This document shows, piece by piece, positions 23,245 to 32,178 of a stretch of 64,000 nucleotides of DNA. Origin of the DNA: DAOUJW01 sp965218945 (GTDB lineage Bacteria; Chloroflexota; Dehalococcoidia; Lucifugimonadales; UBA2985); assembly GCA_965218945.1 (NCBI GenBank), contig OZ244718.1, positions 1,984,001 through 2,048,000 on the forward strand. The letters are read 5' to 3'. The notes beneath the pieces are model-generated. The model had not been told where the DNA came from and did not search any database. It saw nothing but the letters and a program-made list of their open reading frames with translations. Within the stretch, counting starts at the first letter, position 1; every line of letters begins with the position of its first letter. A program made the position numbers and the translations under genes.

Positions 23245-24627
23245 ATGGTAAAAGGCAAGGACACGACCAAGGCGAATTTTCTGAACCGCACCCTCTGGAC
23301 GGGTGACAACCTGGACGTTATGCGCGGCCTCAACTCTGAGACCATAGACCTGATATACCTGGACCCTCCCTTCAACTCAAACAAGACCTACTCCGCGCCC
23401 ATAGGAAGCAAGGCTGCGGGCGCGGCTTTCAAGGACACCTGGACGCTGGACGACGTAGACCTTGCCTGGCACGGTGAGATTGCGGAGGCCAACCCGGGGC
23501 TGTACAGCGTGATTGAGGCGGCGGGCATAGCGCACGGCAAGGGAATGAAGTCTTACCTGATTATGATGGGAGTCCGCCTTATGGAGATGAGGCGACTCCT
23601 GAAACCAACCGGGAGCCTGTACCTCCATTGCGACCCCACTGCCAGCCACTACCTCAAGTTGGTAATGGACAGCGTTTTTGGTCCCGAGTGCTTTATGAAC
23701 GACGTGACTTGGAAGCGGACCAGCGCCCATAGCGACAGTGGGCGTTTTGGCGCTAACACCGACACAATACTGGTCTATAGCAAAACCGATGCAAAGACTT
23801 GGACACCTCAATTTCTGGCCTATGAGAAAGAGTATGTAGCGCGTTTCCGCCAGAAGGACGAAGATGGGCGCGCCTGGTCAGACTATGACATTACCGCAAA
23901 AGGTTTATCAGGTGGAGGATATGAGTACGAATATAAGGGCGTTTTTGGCTTGTGGCGCGTTCCAGAATCGACAATGCAAAAGCTGGACAGTGAAGGCAAG
24001 CTCCATTTCACGAGAACCGGAGGCATCAGGCTCAAGCGGTATCTGGATGAAATGAAAGGTAGACCCGTGCAGGCTCTATGGGATGATATACCACCTATAA
24101 ATTCTCAATCGAAAGAGCGCACGGGCTATCCTACACAGAAGCCCCGCGCATTGCTGGAGCGCATAATCCAAGCCAGCAGCAATGAGGATGACGTTATCCT
24201 GGACCCCTTCTGCGGGTGCGCCACTGCCCTTGTGGCGTCTGAATACCTGAACCGGCAGTGGATAGGCATAGACCTGTCACCCAGGGCCAGAGACCTTATC
24301 CGGGAGCGTATGGAGAAAGAGCTTGGCCTGTTCAGCCTCAGGGCCATCTACCGGGAGGACGTGCCCAGGCGCACAGACTTGGGGGAGATACCCAACTACA
24401 AGACGCAGAAGCATACCCTGTTCGGCCAGCAGGAGGGGATATGCGCGGGCTGCCTGGTATCCTTCCCCTTCCGCAATTTCGCCATTGACCACAAAATAGC
24501 GAAGGCAAAGGGCGGGACAGACCATCTGGAGAACCTGCAACTGCTTTGCCCCGCCTGCAACTCCAAGAAGGGAACCAAGACCCAAGAGGAATTCATTGCC
24601 CAGTTGAAGGCGGACGGGGTAAGGTAG
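23245..24627 (+). CDS. DNA methyltransferase (class beta, N4/N6) fused to an HNH domain
   Basis: This is a 460-residue fusion. The methyltransferase part has motif IV LDPPFN (about 39-44) before motif I DPFCGCAT (about 320), the beta-class order, with the usual TGYPTQKP segment just ahead of motif I. The C-terminal region (about 400-457) is an HNH/zinc domain: CAGCLVSF, then IDHKIAKAKGGTDH, ENLQLL and CPACNSKKG. Methyltransferase and nuclease in one chain would be a compact modification-restriction or modification-dependent enzyme, unless the HNH only helps bind DNA. It is 22 nt after rseP but is clearly an accessory gene. Confidence 0.9.
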   Translation: MVKGKDTTKANFLNRTLWTGDNLDVMRGLNSETIDLIYLDPPFNSNKTYSAPIGSKAAGAAFKDTWTLDDVDLAWHGEIAEANPGLYSVIEAAGIAHGKGMKSYLIMMGVRLMEMRRLLKPTGSLYLHCDPTASHYLKLVMDSVFGPECFMNDVTWKRTSAHSDSGRFGANTDTILVYSKTDAKTWTPQFLAYEKEYVARFRQKDEDGRAWSDYDITAKGLSGGGYEYEYKGVFGLWRVPESTMQKLDSEGKLHFTRTGGIRLKRYLDEMKGRPVQALWDDIPPINSQSKERTGYPTQKPRALLERIIQASSNEDDVILDPFCGCATALVASEYLNRQWIGIDLSPRARDLIRERMEKELGLFSLRAIYREDVPRRTDLGEIPNYKTQKHTLFGQQEGICAGCLVSFPFRNFAIDHKIAKAKGGTDHLENLQLLCPACNSKKGTKTQEEFIAQLKADGVR

Positions 24628-24672
24628 AATAGGTACACGCTGGAAAACGCTTAACACACTAAGAGGGTCTAA

Positions 24673-26091
24673 ATGCAGCTTTCGCAATCCATAGAAGCAA
24701 GCGGGGTCTTTTGGCTACCAGACAAACCCGAGGACAAAATGCATGGTAAAGTTTCTATCTCCGAAAAAGGAGAAGTGTCCGCGGATATGTTCTGCTATCC
24801 CGGTCCTACTGAAGAATACCTCCTCGAATTGGAGGAGAGGCAAGGAAGGGAAGAAGTGGGAAGGAGACCGCTACCACTACGCATTTTAGGGGTAACTTAC
24901 GAGGGAATCGCTGTGACTCTCGATGATTGTCTATTCCTTGAGGCTAGCCGACCAGTAAGAATATTGCAAGCCTCATTGCCCCCAAAATGGCAAGATAAAT
25001 TGAACCACACACCCGACAAGTACAGGTTGCATGTTTCGCGGGCGTTCTGGGGAGCACATGTCAATACCGAGGAAGAGATTTTCTCAAGTATGACCTTCTC
25101 GATCGAGGGTCTCGAAAATTGGTTATGGTTTTATAGCAGTGAAAATTCTGGCGATGCGATTTCGTCTTTAATTACCCTAGTCGATGGGCAATTGCCAGAC
25201 GACTTCACTATGCACTTGTACTTAGCTGGTTACGGTAGACGTCATGGATTCGGCGTGGAAGAGAAAGGCTTATGCCCTCGTTTTGGTATAGCATCAAGTC
25301 GGAAACGCTCATTCATTGATTTTAGTCGAGTATTGAGGCGGGTAAGAGCGTTCCTCTGCCTTGCTTTTAACTGTACCCCTTCTTTTAAGTCCATCATCGG
25401 GTCACTGGAACTAGACGATCACGACAGTGTGGGGGTCTACGGCATTGATTTAGACGGTAAACTTCCAAAACTATCCGAGCATGAGCCATTCTTGGGTGGA
25501 GGCCTCATCACATTTAAAGAAGCGCGACACAACTTCACAGAGCTTTTGACCAAATGGCTAAAATCTTATGAGGAACCCCAATACAATGTCGCTTTCTACT
25601 GGTACTTTCAGACTGCCCCGGCTCTGGAGATGCCTTTGGATGCAGCCTTCTCGGTCCTCATGCAATGTGTAGAAGGGTTGCATCGAGCGACCTACTCCGG
25701 CATGAAGGATGAGGACGCGGAACGACACAAGAATGACCTTGATCTCCATTTGAAAGACGCTGACAAAGAGTTGAGGGCCTGGGTAAAGGAAAAACTGGCT
25801 CATGCAACAGAACTTACCCTATCGCAGAGAATGAAGACGATGATGCCAGAGAACTTCGAAAGACTGTTTGATGACCAAGGTGAAAAATTTGTCAAAGAAG
25901 CCGTATCCATTCGTAACGCTTTCGCCCATCCTGAAGGTAGGAGACTTGAAGCGGCGACCAACGATACAGAGAATCTAGTACGACTATACCGCGACTTGGA
26001 AACTTTTGTGACGATTTTTTTGTTGGAGACGCTTTTGGGAATCAAGTGTGACCAGCACAAGATAGACATAATCAAACGAGGAAGAGAGTAA
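24673..26091 (+). CDS. ApeA-like HEPN abortive-infection protein
   Basis: This 472-residue protein resembles ApeA anti-phage proteins. The N-terminal half (about 5-300) has the ApeA-type beta-rich start: GVFWLPDKPED, then GKVSISEKGEVSADMF and LGVTYEGIAVTLDDC. The C-terminal half is a helical HEPN domain with the RNase motif RNAFAH (R-x4-H, about 414-419). HEPN effectors cleave tRNA or other RNA and stop growth upon infection. It lies 45 nt after the methyltransferase-HNH gene and may share its transcript. The RNase motif is clear; assignment to ApeA is by N-terminal pattern only. Confidence 0.7.
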   Translation: MQLSQSIEASGVFWLPDKPEDKMHGKVSISEKGEVSADMFCYPGPTEEYLLELEERQGREEVGRRPLPLRILGVTYEGIAVTLDDCLFLEASRPVRILQASLPPKWQDKLNHTPDKYRLHVSRAFWGAHVNTEEEIFSSMTFSIEGLENWLWFYSSENSGDAISSLITLVDGQLPDDFTMHLYLAGYGRRHGFGVEEKGLCPRFGIASSRKRSFIDFSRVLRRVRAFLCLAFNCTPSFKSIIGSLELDDHDSVGVYGIDLDGKLPKLSEHEPFLGGGLITFKEARHNFTELLTKWLKSYEEPQYNVAFYWYFQTAPALEMPLDAAFSVLMQCVEGLHRATYSGMKDEDAERHKNDLDLHLKDADKELRAWVKEKLAHATELTLSQRMKTMMPENFERLFDDQGEKFVKEAVSIRNAFAHPEGRRLEAATNDTENLVRLYRDLETFVTIFLLETLLGIKCDQHKIDIIKRGRE

Positions 26092-26315
26092 TGCTAGGCC
26101 CTGACCTCGCGATAGAACCCCTATCAGCGTCAAGACGCCGGGCGCGTAGGCTGAGGACTCCGGCGGCCAATTGCCAGCCTCACGGCTCCACGCACAGAGG
26201 CGCAGGCCCGCGCCTCAAATTGACCCTTGCCCCTTCATAGGGTAGACTACCTTTGAGCCGTAGCCAGGCTTGGGTCAGGCCGCGAGCAATTGGATATAAC
26301 CGAAGGAGGATTGAA

Positions 26316-27161
26316 ATGCCAGAGCTAGAGCAGGTCCCCTACCTACTGTACGAAAAAGAGGATAATGGCATCCTCTGGATCAAATTCAACAGGCCGGAGA
26401 GGTTGAACGCCGTCATCGGCGGCTCCGACCGTAACGGCACACTGACCAAGGTTGTTGAGTACATGAAGGCCGGAGACGACGACCCGGACGTGCGGGTCAT
26501 TGTCCTCACCGGCATGGGGCGGGCCTTCTGCGCGGGCGTGGACATCAGGGGTCTTGAGGACTTCGACAGCGGCGGACCTTTCCTGGGCCAGGCGCGCACG
26601 GATGGCCCGGACGCCACACGGGAGGGCTTCTACCACGCCACGACCAAGACTATGAAGGACATCTCCTACATAAGGAAGCCCACCATCGCTATGGTCAACG
26701 GAGCGGCAGCCGGCTTCGGCATGGACATGGCCCTGCAGTGCGACATCCGCTACGGCTGCGAGAACACCCGCTTCATCACCTACCAGCAGGTCGGCCAGAT
26801 CATAGAGAACGGCGGATGCTACTACCTGCCCAAGCTGGCCGGTCTGGGTCGCGCCCTGGAGTTCGCCTTCACCGGCTTCCTGGACGCCGAGACTGCGCAT
26901 GAGTGGGGCGTTTTGAACAGGCTCTTCCCCTCCGAGAAGCTGGAGGAGGAGGTGCGGGCCCTGTGCCAGCGGATAATCAACAGCCCGCCGCTGACCCAGT
27001 GGATAAACAAGCGCGTCATCAGGGCAGCTATAGACAGCAACCTGGAGACCACCGCCGTCCTGACCTCCAACGCAGCCGTTATTCTGGGCCTGTCCGAGGA
27101 CTCCAAGGAAGCCCGCCAGGCGCTGACCGAGAGACGGACGCCAGTTTTCCAGGGCCGGTAG
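26316..27161 (+). CDS. Enoyl-CoA hydratase/isomerase family protein
   Basis: This 281-residue crotonase-fold enzyme starts at ATG 26316, after a GGAGGA site; the open frame upstream is not used. The oxyanion-hole strands read RAFCAGVDIRG and NGAAAGFGMDMALQCD. The usual catalytic Glu positions cannot be assigned by eye, so hydratase, isomerase or hydrolase activity remains open. The substrate is an acyl-CoA. It lies 42 nt before ispG on the same strand. Confidence 0.85.
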   Translation: MPELEQVPYLLYEKEDNGILWIKFNRPERLNAVIGGSDRNGTLTKVVEYMKAGDDDPDVRVIVLTGMGRAFCAGVDIRGLEDFDSGGPFLGQARTDGPDATREGFYHATTKTMKDISYIRKPTIAMVNGAAAGFGMDMALQCDIRYGCENTRFITYQQVGQIIENGGCYYLPKLAGLGRALEFAFTGFLDAETAHEWGVLNRLFPSEKLEEEVRALCQRIINSPPLTQWINKRVIRAAIDSNLETTAVLTSNAAVILGLSEDSKEARQALTERRTPVFQGR

Positions 27162-27202
27162 GCGCCGGCTTTGCAAGAGTTTAGAGGGGAGGCGTGTTCC
27201 AA

Positions 27203-28342
27203 ATGAGGCCTCGAAGAGTTTCCAAAGCCATCCAGGTTGGCGATGTCACCGTAGGAGGCAATGCGCCCATTACGGTCCAGTCCATGACCAAGACGGACAC
27301 CCGGGACGTGGACGCGACGGTGCGCCAGATTAAGGAGCTGGAGGAGGTGGGGTGTGACATCATACGGCCTGCCGTTCCCGATATGGAGGCGGCTCACGCC
27401 CTGCGAGAGATAGTGAAGCAGGTCAAGATACCGGTCATCGCCGATATCCACTTTCACTACCAGTTGGCTTTGGAGTCCATCGCGGCGGGCGTTGACGGAC
27501 TTCGCCTGAATCCCGGCAACATCCGGGATAGGGAGAAGGTGGAGATGGTTGTGCGCGCCGCCAAAGAGAGGCAGATTCCCATACGCATTGGGGTCAACTT
27601 TGGCAGCCTCCCCCCGGTTGGACAGATAGGGAAGTTCCGCGGGCTGCACAGGCACGCGGACGGCGTGAACAAGCTGGCAAAGGCGGGAGAGGCCGGCGAG
27701 GGCGAGTTCTCCGTCGTGGATCACATGGTGGCCACTGCCCTCTGGGAGATAAGCGTCCTGGAAGACCTGGACTTTGACCTAATCAAGATCTCCCTCAAAG
27801 CCTTTGACGTGCCCACCACGGTGGAGGCGTACCGCAGGCTGGCCTACATGGTTCCGTATCCCCTGCACCTGGGCATCACCGAGGCCGGGACCGCCATGGC
27901 GGGATCGATTCGCAGTTCCGTGGGCCTGGGCTACCTGCTGTACGAGGGCATCGGCGACACCATAAGGGTGTCGCTGAGCGCGGACTCTAAGGAGGAGATA
28001 GCGGCCGGGTACGAGATCCTGAAGTCCTTGAATTTGAGGGAGAAGGGCACGACCCTTGTGGCCTGTCCCTCCTGCGGCCGCGCCGACGTGGACGTCATCA
28101 AGCTGGCCAACACGGTTGACGACCTGCTGAAGGCCAAGAACTACAACGTGAAGGTGGCCGTGATGGGCTGCGAGGTGAACGGCCCGGGCGAGGCCAAGGA
28201 CGCCGACGTGGGCATAGCCGCCGGCGTAGGCCGCGCCATCATCTTCCGCAAGGGGCAAAAATCCCGTGTGGTGGAGGAATCGGAGATGCTCTCCGCCCTG
28301 ATGGAAGAGGTGGAGATGGTGGTTGCGGGACAGGAGGCGTAG
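27203..28342 (+). CDS. ispG: 4-hydroxy-3-methylbut-2-en-1-yl diphosphate synthase
   Basis: IspG reduces MEcPP to HMBPP in the MEP pathway using a 4Fe-4S cluster. The AGGGGAGG site at 27184-27191 is too close to the GTG at 27194, so ATG 27203 is chosen, giving 379 residues. The N-terminal TIM-barrel part includes VTVGGNAPITVQSMTKTDT and DIHFHYQLAL. The C-terminal cluster ligands are in CPSCGR and GCEVNGPGEA. It belongs functionally with dxr, 5 kb upstream, and appears to have been separated from it by insertion. Confidence 0.95.
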   Translation: MRPRRVSKAIQVGDVTVGGNAPITVQSMTKTDTRDVDATVRQIKELEEVGCDIIRPAVPDMEAAHALREIVKQVKIPVIADIHFHYQLALESIAAGVDGLRLNPGNIRDREKVEMVVRAAKERQIPIRIGVNFGSLPPVGQIGKFRGLHRHADGVNKLAKAGEAGEGEFSVVDHMVATALWEISVLEDLDFDLIKISLKAFDVPTTVEAYRRLAYMVPYPLHLGITEAGTAMAGSIRSSVGLGYLLYEGIGDTIRVSLSADSKEEIAAGYEILKSLNLREKGTTLVACPSCGRADVDVIKLANTVDDLLKAKNYNVKVAVMGCEVNGPGEAKDADVGIAAGVGRAIIFRKGQKSRVVEESEMLSALMEEVEMVVAGQEA

Positions 28343-28366
28343 CAGCCGCCCTCGGGTGCGGATAGC

Positions 28367-29008
28367 ATGGCTCTCGATGTCGAAAATCACCTCGACGCGG
28401 TAGAGCGGTCCGTGTCGTTACCGGAGCGCGATGGACAACCCGCTCGCTCTGTCACTCTCACACGTAGCTACGCGACGATGGTTGAGGACTTATGGGACGC
28501 CGTGACGAACAGTGAGCGTATTCCGCGCTGGTTTCTGCCGGTCAGCGGTGAGCTTGAATACGGCGGCCGCTATCAGTTGGAAGGCAACGCCGGCGGCGAA
28601 ATCACGGCGTGCGAACCACTATCACACTTTGCGCTAACGTGGGAGTTCGGTGAGGACGTCAGCTGGGTTGAGGCGCGTTTCTCGGAGAATGGAGCCGGCA
28701 GCGCCCGGCTTACACTCACGCACACCGCGTACCTCTCGGAACACTGGGGAGAGTACGGGCCGGGCGCAGTAGGCGTCGGTTGGGAGTTGGGCCTGATGGG
28801 ACTCGCAATACATATCGAGCAGCCGGCTGAGCCAATGCCGGATGAAGTCGATTTCGCCACTTCACCGGACGGCAAGGCGTTCATCTCAGGTAGCAGCGAG
28901 GCGTGGGCGCAAGCGGCGATCGATGTCGGAGCGGAACCAGACGCCGCGCGTGCGGCTGCAAGGCGCACGACCGAGTTCTACACCGGTGAATCGGCCGAGC
29001 CAGCCTGA
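28367..29008 (+). CDS. SRPBCC (AHSA1/START-like) domain protein
   Basis: This 213-residue soluble protein has the SRPBCC ligand-binding fold pattern: TRSYATMVEDLWDAVTNSERIPRWFLPVSG near the start, then GGRYQLEGNAGGEI and LSHFALTWEFGE. This is the AHSA1-like subgroup found across bacteria, usually of unknown ligand. The C-terminal half (AEPMPDEVDFATS ... AWAQAAIDVGAEPDAARAA) is a helical tail common in these proteins. It starts 24 nt after ispG, but a shared function is not evident. Confidence 0.8.
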   Translation: MALDVENHLDAVERSVSLPERDGQPARSVTLTRSYATMVEDLWDAVTNSERIPRWFLPVSGELEYGGRYQLEGNAGGEITACEPLSHFALTWEFGEDVSWVEARFSENGAGSARLTLTHTAYLSEHWGEYGPGAVGVGWELGLMGLAIHIEQPAEPMPDEVDFATSPDGKAFISGSSEAWAQAAIDVGAEPDAARAAARRTTEFYTGESAEPA

Positions 29009-29201
29009 TGCGTGGGCGCTGTTCCATTCGCTCCTATCTCAATCTTCCCCCCCTGATGAGACCTTTGAATAGGGAATTATATACCTGTGTAACACCGAGA
29101 GTCGCTTGCAAAGTTGGTGCAATGGAAGTTTGCAAAGCTTTGCACCAGGCTATACAATAGTGTTATCACCATAACATTTAGGCATGGTTAGGAGGTTGAC
29201 T

Positions 29202-29243
29202 ATGCTGGAGCAAGACGGGGAACAGCGAGGCAGTCCTAGGTAG
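29202..29243 (+). other. 13-codon leader ORF ending in an amber stop, in frame with the next gene
   Basis: ATG 29202 has a very good TTAGGAGGTTGACT ribosome site. The frame reads 13 codons and hits TAG at 29241-29243. The next codon is a GTG in the same frame, from which the following gene continues. A small hairpin (TGTTAT/ATAACA, 29161-29176) precedes the ribosome site. It is either a leader for termination-reinitiation or the true N-terminus cut by one nonsense mutation. Confidence 0.4.
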
Positions 29244-29606
29244 GTGCAGTTCTCTACACTGCATACCGGCTGGCACATGATTGTCGTCAGCCTGCAATGT
29301 GTTGTTTTCCTAGGGATTGTGTTATGGCGCGAGGTAGACCTTGTTGACACAGATACTTGGATCGACACTACGGTAGCAACTGGACGTGGCTTTGAACCAT
29401 TCATATTCATTGCATTGTTCAATTCTTTGCTAATAGTGGAAGGGGGCTCAATGCTTGCTGAAATCTTCAAACAGGCACGATTTGAGAAGGGGAAAGCAGA
29501 AGGCTTCAAAGAAGGTTACAAGAAGGCTAAGGAGGAACTGGCACAAGAGCAATCTAACAATAATCCGCCAGCCCAACAACCTTCAGAGGAATCACCTAAG
29601 CAATAA
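29244..29606 (+). CDS. Small membrane protein with charged C-terminal tail
   Basis: This 120-residue frame starts at GTG 29244, or possibly ATG 29277 (MIVVSLQCVVFL). Two hydrophobic helices (VSLQCVVFLGIVLW and FIFIALFNSLLIVEGG) are followed by a Lys/Glu-rich tail ending in a Pro/Gln/Ser stretch. Its 3' end overlaps the IS1595 remnant on the other strand. No family is recognised. The short amber-ended ORF directly upstream suggests either coupling or a mutated N-terminus. Confidence 0.45.
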   Translation: MQFSTLHTGWHMIVVSLQCVVFLGIVLWREVDLVDTDTWIDTTVATGRGFEPFIFIALFNSLLIVEGGSMLAEIFKQARFEKGKAEGFKEGYKKAKEELAQEQSNNNPPAQQPSEESPKQ

Positions 29607-29943
29607 GGCTCTTGTATTGGAGACTCTTGCCTACCGACCCTTGAGCCATGCTTGTCATCTGGTCGGTTGTGTCCAGTGGTCGCACGTTGTGCCTTCCCGA
29701 AAGCTCGCCCACGTACAGCCCCAGATGCTTGGTACTGACGTGGTGATAGGCTCCGTCAATCCCGCGCTTGAGCATTGCCCATAGACTCTCTATCCCGTTG
29801 GTGTGGGCTTGCTGGCGCACATACTCTCCAGCACTATGCCGAACAACCATGTGAAGACGGTTATCTATGCCCGCATAGGCTGGATGTTCATCAGTGTAGA
29901 CGGCAGAACCAGGGTCGGTGTGCTCTAGGACAAAGCCTTGCAA
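29596..29943 (-). pseudogene. IS1595/ISXO2-like transposase, C-terminal remnant
   Basis: The 115-residue frame covers only the end of an IS1595-type transposase: VYTDEHPAYAGIDNRLHMVVRHSAGEYVR, then AHTNGIESLWAMLKRGIDGAYHHVSTKHL and ELSGRHNVRPLDT. In-frame homology-like sequence continues slightly upstream (DKPTLQGFV), then stops about 20 nt from the neighbouring gene. The N-terminal zinc ribbon and first catalytic Asp are missing, so the element is dead. Confidence 0.8.
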
Positions 29944-29977
29944 TGTGGGCTTGTCTAGGGTTAACAGTCTTGTTCTC

Positions 29978-32062
29978 TTATAAGGACAGGATGGTCAGAG
30001 GTCCCGTATCGGCGGCGGAGTCCAACTGAGCGGCCAGCGCCTCCGGTTCCGTCACCGGCTGCTGGCAGGCGTAGTTCTGGCAAACGTAGGCGGTTGGGAG
30101 GCCGGCCAGCATACCCTTGTCTTCCAGCAGAGGCAGTTCCTGCTCAAAGCCGTCGGCATCCGGGTCGTAGCCCGCCACTATCTTGTTGGGCAGGTAGCGT
30201 CCGTGCACCGTATCAAGCAGCGCCTTCGCGGCCGCGTCCTCGGTTGGACCCACAATGGCTATCTCCTTTGGCGCGGCCAGGTAGAAGTCCAGCGCGCCCA
30301 GCCAGTGCCCGAACCCCTCCGGGACTTGGGCCATGTACTCCCGCACCGACCTGAGGGCCGAGGCGGCCTTTCGGCCGAAGTCGGGTTCGTCCATGAAGAG
30401 GCTTAGCCGCAGTAGCACGTCCGAAGCGACGGAGCTCCCGCAGGGCATGGCGTTGTCGCTGAAGTCCCTGGGGCGGACTATCAGCGTCTCATGATCGATG
30501 CCCGTGTCGTAGAACACGCCGTCTCCGTCGTCCCAGAACAGCTCTATCATCTGCCGGGCCAGGGCGTCGGCCTCGCTGAGCCAGCGCGAATCAAAGGTCG
30601 CCTCGTACAGAGTAATGAGGCCGTCTATCAGGTGGGCGTAGTCCTCCAGGTATGCCTTGAGCTTGGCCTCGCCGTCCTTGTAGGTGCGAAGCAGCCGCCC
30701 GTCGTCTCTCATGTTGGCCAGGATGAAGTCGGCGTTGGCGACCGCCGCACGCAGGTAGTCCTCCCGATTGAGAACAGCCGCGCCCAGGGCCATGCTGTGC
30801 AGCATCGTGCCGTTCCATGATGTGAGGACTTTGTCGTCCGTCGCCGGCGGGATTCGCTCGACTCTGGCTTCCAGCAGCAGCTTCTTGCCGCGCTCCACGA
30901 CGTCCGCCAGTTCCTCTACCGGGAGGCCCTGTTCATGGGCGAACTCGGCAAGCATTTGAGGCGTGTGCAGAATGTTCTGACCCTCGAAGTTTCCCTCGTA
31001 TGTGACGCCAAAGTACCCTTGAAGTACGGCGGCGTCTCGGGGTCCCAGTATCCTCTCTATCTCGTGCGGCGTCCAGACAAAGAATATGCCCTCCTCGCCC
31101 TCGCTGTCGGCGTCCTGGGACGAGTAGAAGCCTCCCTCCGAGTGGGTCATCTCCCTCAGCACGTAGTCCAGGGTCTCCTGGGCAATGTCTCTGTAAAAGG
31201 GATTGCCGGTAGCCTGGTACGCGTGAAGGTACAGCCGACTGAGAAGGGCGTTGTCGTACAGCATCTTCTCAAAGTGGGGCACCAGCCAGTAGGGGTCTGT
31301 GGAGTAGCGATGGAACCCTCCTCCAAGCTGGTCGTAGATGCCTCCCCGGGCCATGCGCTCCAGAGTGACATCCACCATGTTCAGCGCCTGGGGCTGCTCG
31401 CTGAGGAGGTGGTATCTGAGGAGGAACTCCAGGACCATAGGCTGGGGGAACTTGGGCGCCGTTCCGAATCCCCCGTACTCTGCATCGAACTTATCCCTGA
31501 GGCCGTTATAGGCGGAGGCGAGCACGTCCCTAGTCAGCGGTTCCATGCCTTGAGCCGAGCCGGCCGACCTCTGCATAGCGGTTGTTATCTCTTCAGCCGA
31601 CCGTGCGATGTCGGCGCGTCGGTTCCGGTACGTCTCGGCGAGCGCCATGAGGACTCTGGGGAAGCCGGGCATCCCGTGGCGGTCCTCCGGCGGGAAGTAG
31701 GTGCCGCCGTAGAAAGGCTCGCCTGTGGGTGTCAGGAACATCGACATGGGCCATCCGCCGCGTCCGGTCATGGCCTGCACTGCGCCCATGTAGATGGAGT
31801 CCAGGTCCGGTCGCTCCTCCCTGTCCACCTTTATGTTGACGAAGTGATCGTTCATTATGAGGGCGATCTGGTCGTTCTCGAAGGACTCCCGCTCCATAAC
31901 GTGGCACCAGTGGCACGCCGAGTAGCCGATGCTGAGGAAGATGGGCTTGTCCTCCTCGCGGGCCTTCTGCAGGGCCTCCTCTCCCCAGGGATACCAGTCC
32001 ACGGGGTTGTTGGCGTGCTGCACCAGGTAGGGGCTTGTCTCTTTGATAAGTCTATTGGGCAT
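29978..32062 (-). CDS. Thioredoxin-domain DUF255 protein (YyaL/SSP411 family)
   Basis: This 694-residue protein starts NRLIKETSPYLVQHANNPVDWYPWG, the signature opening of this family. A thioredoxin-like DUF255 domain carries SACHWCHVME (CxxC, about residues 49-52). The rest is a six-hairpin (glycosidase-like) barrel related to N-acylglucosamine 2-epimerases, with GGIYDQLGGGFHRYSTDPYWLVPHFEKMLYD. The cellular role is not established. A TATAAT -10 (32095-32090 on the minus strand) precedes it with a weak -35. The left end abuts the IS1595 remnant. Confidence 0.9.
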   Translation of the reverse strand: MPNRLIKETSPYLVQHANNPVDWYPWGEEALQKAREEDKPIFLSIGYSACHWCHVMERESFENDQIALIMNDHFVNIKVDREERPDLDSIYMGAVQAMTGRGGWPMSMFLTPTGEPFYGGTYFPPEDRHGMPGFPRVLMALAETYRNRRADIARSAEEITTAMQRSAGSAQGMEPLTRDVLASAYNGLRDKFDAEYGGFGTAPKFPQPMVLEFLLRYHLLSEQPQALNMVDVTLERMARGGIYDQLGGGFHRYSTDPYWLVPHFEKMLYDNALLSRLYLHAYQATGNPFYRDIAQETLDYVLREMTHSEGGFYSSQDADSEGEEGIFFVWTPHEIERILGPRDAAVLQGYFGVTYEGNFEGQNILHTPQMLAEFAHEQGLPVEELADVVERGKKLLLEARVERIPPATDDKVLTSWNGTMLHSMALGAAVLNREDYLRAAVANADFILANMRDDGRLLRTYKDGEAKLKAYLEDYAHLIDGLITLYEATFDSRWLSEADALARQMIELFWDDGDGVFYDTGIDHETLIVRPRDFSDNAMPCGSSVASDVLLRLSLFMDEPDFGRKAASALRSVREYMAQVPEGFGHWLGALDFYLAAPKEIAIVGPTEDAAAKALLDTVHGRYLPNKIVAGYDPDADGFEQELPLLEDKGMLAGLPTAYVCQNYACQQPVTEPEALAAQLDSAADTGPLTILSL

Positions 32063-32178
32063 ATTCTCTCAGCCTCAGTTGATGGGTGCATTATATGCGC
32101 TTCCTATGGGTTAGGCTACCGATAACGTGGGCGGCGAAAGTGGGCCGCCTTGGGTTCCGAGCACAGTGAGGAGACGGT

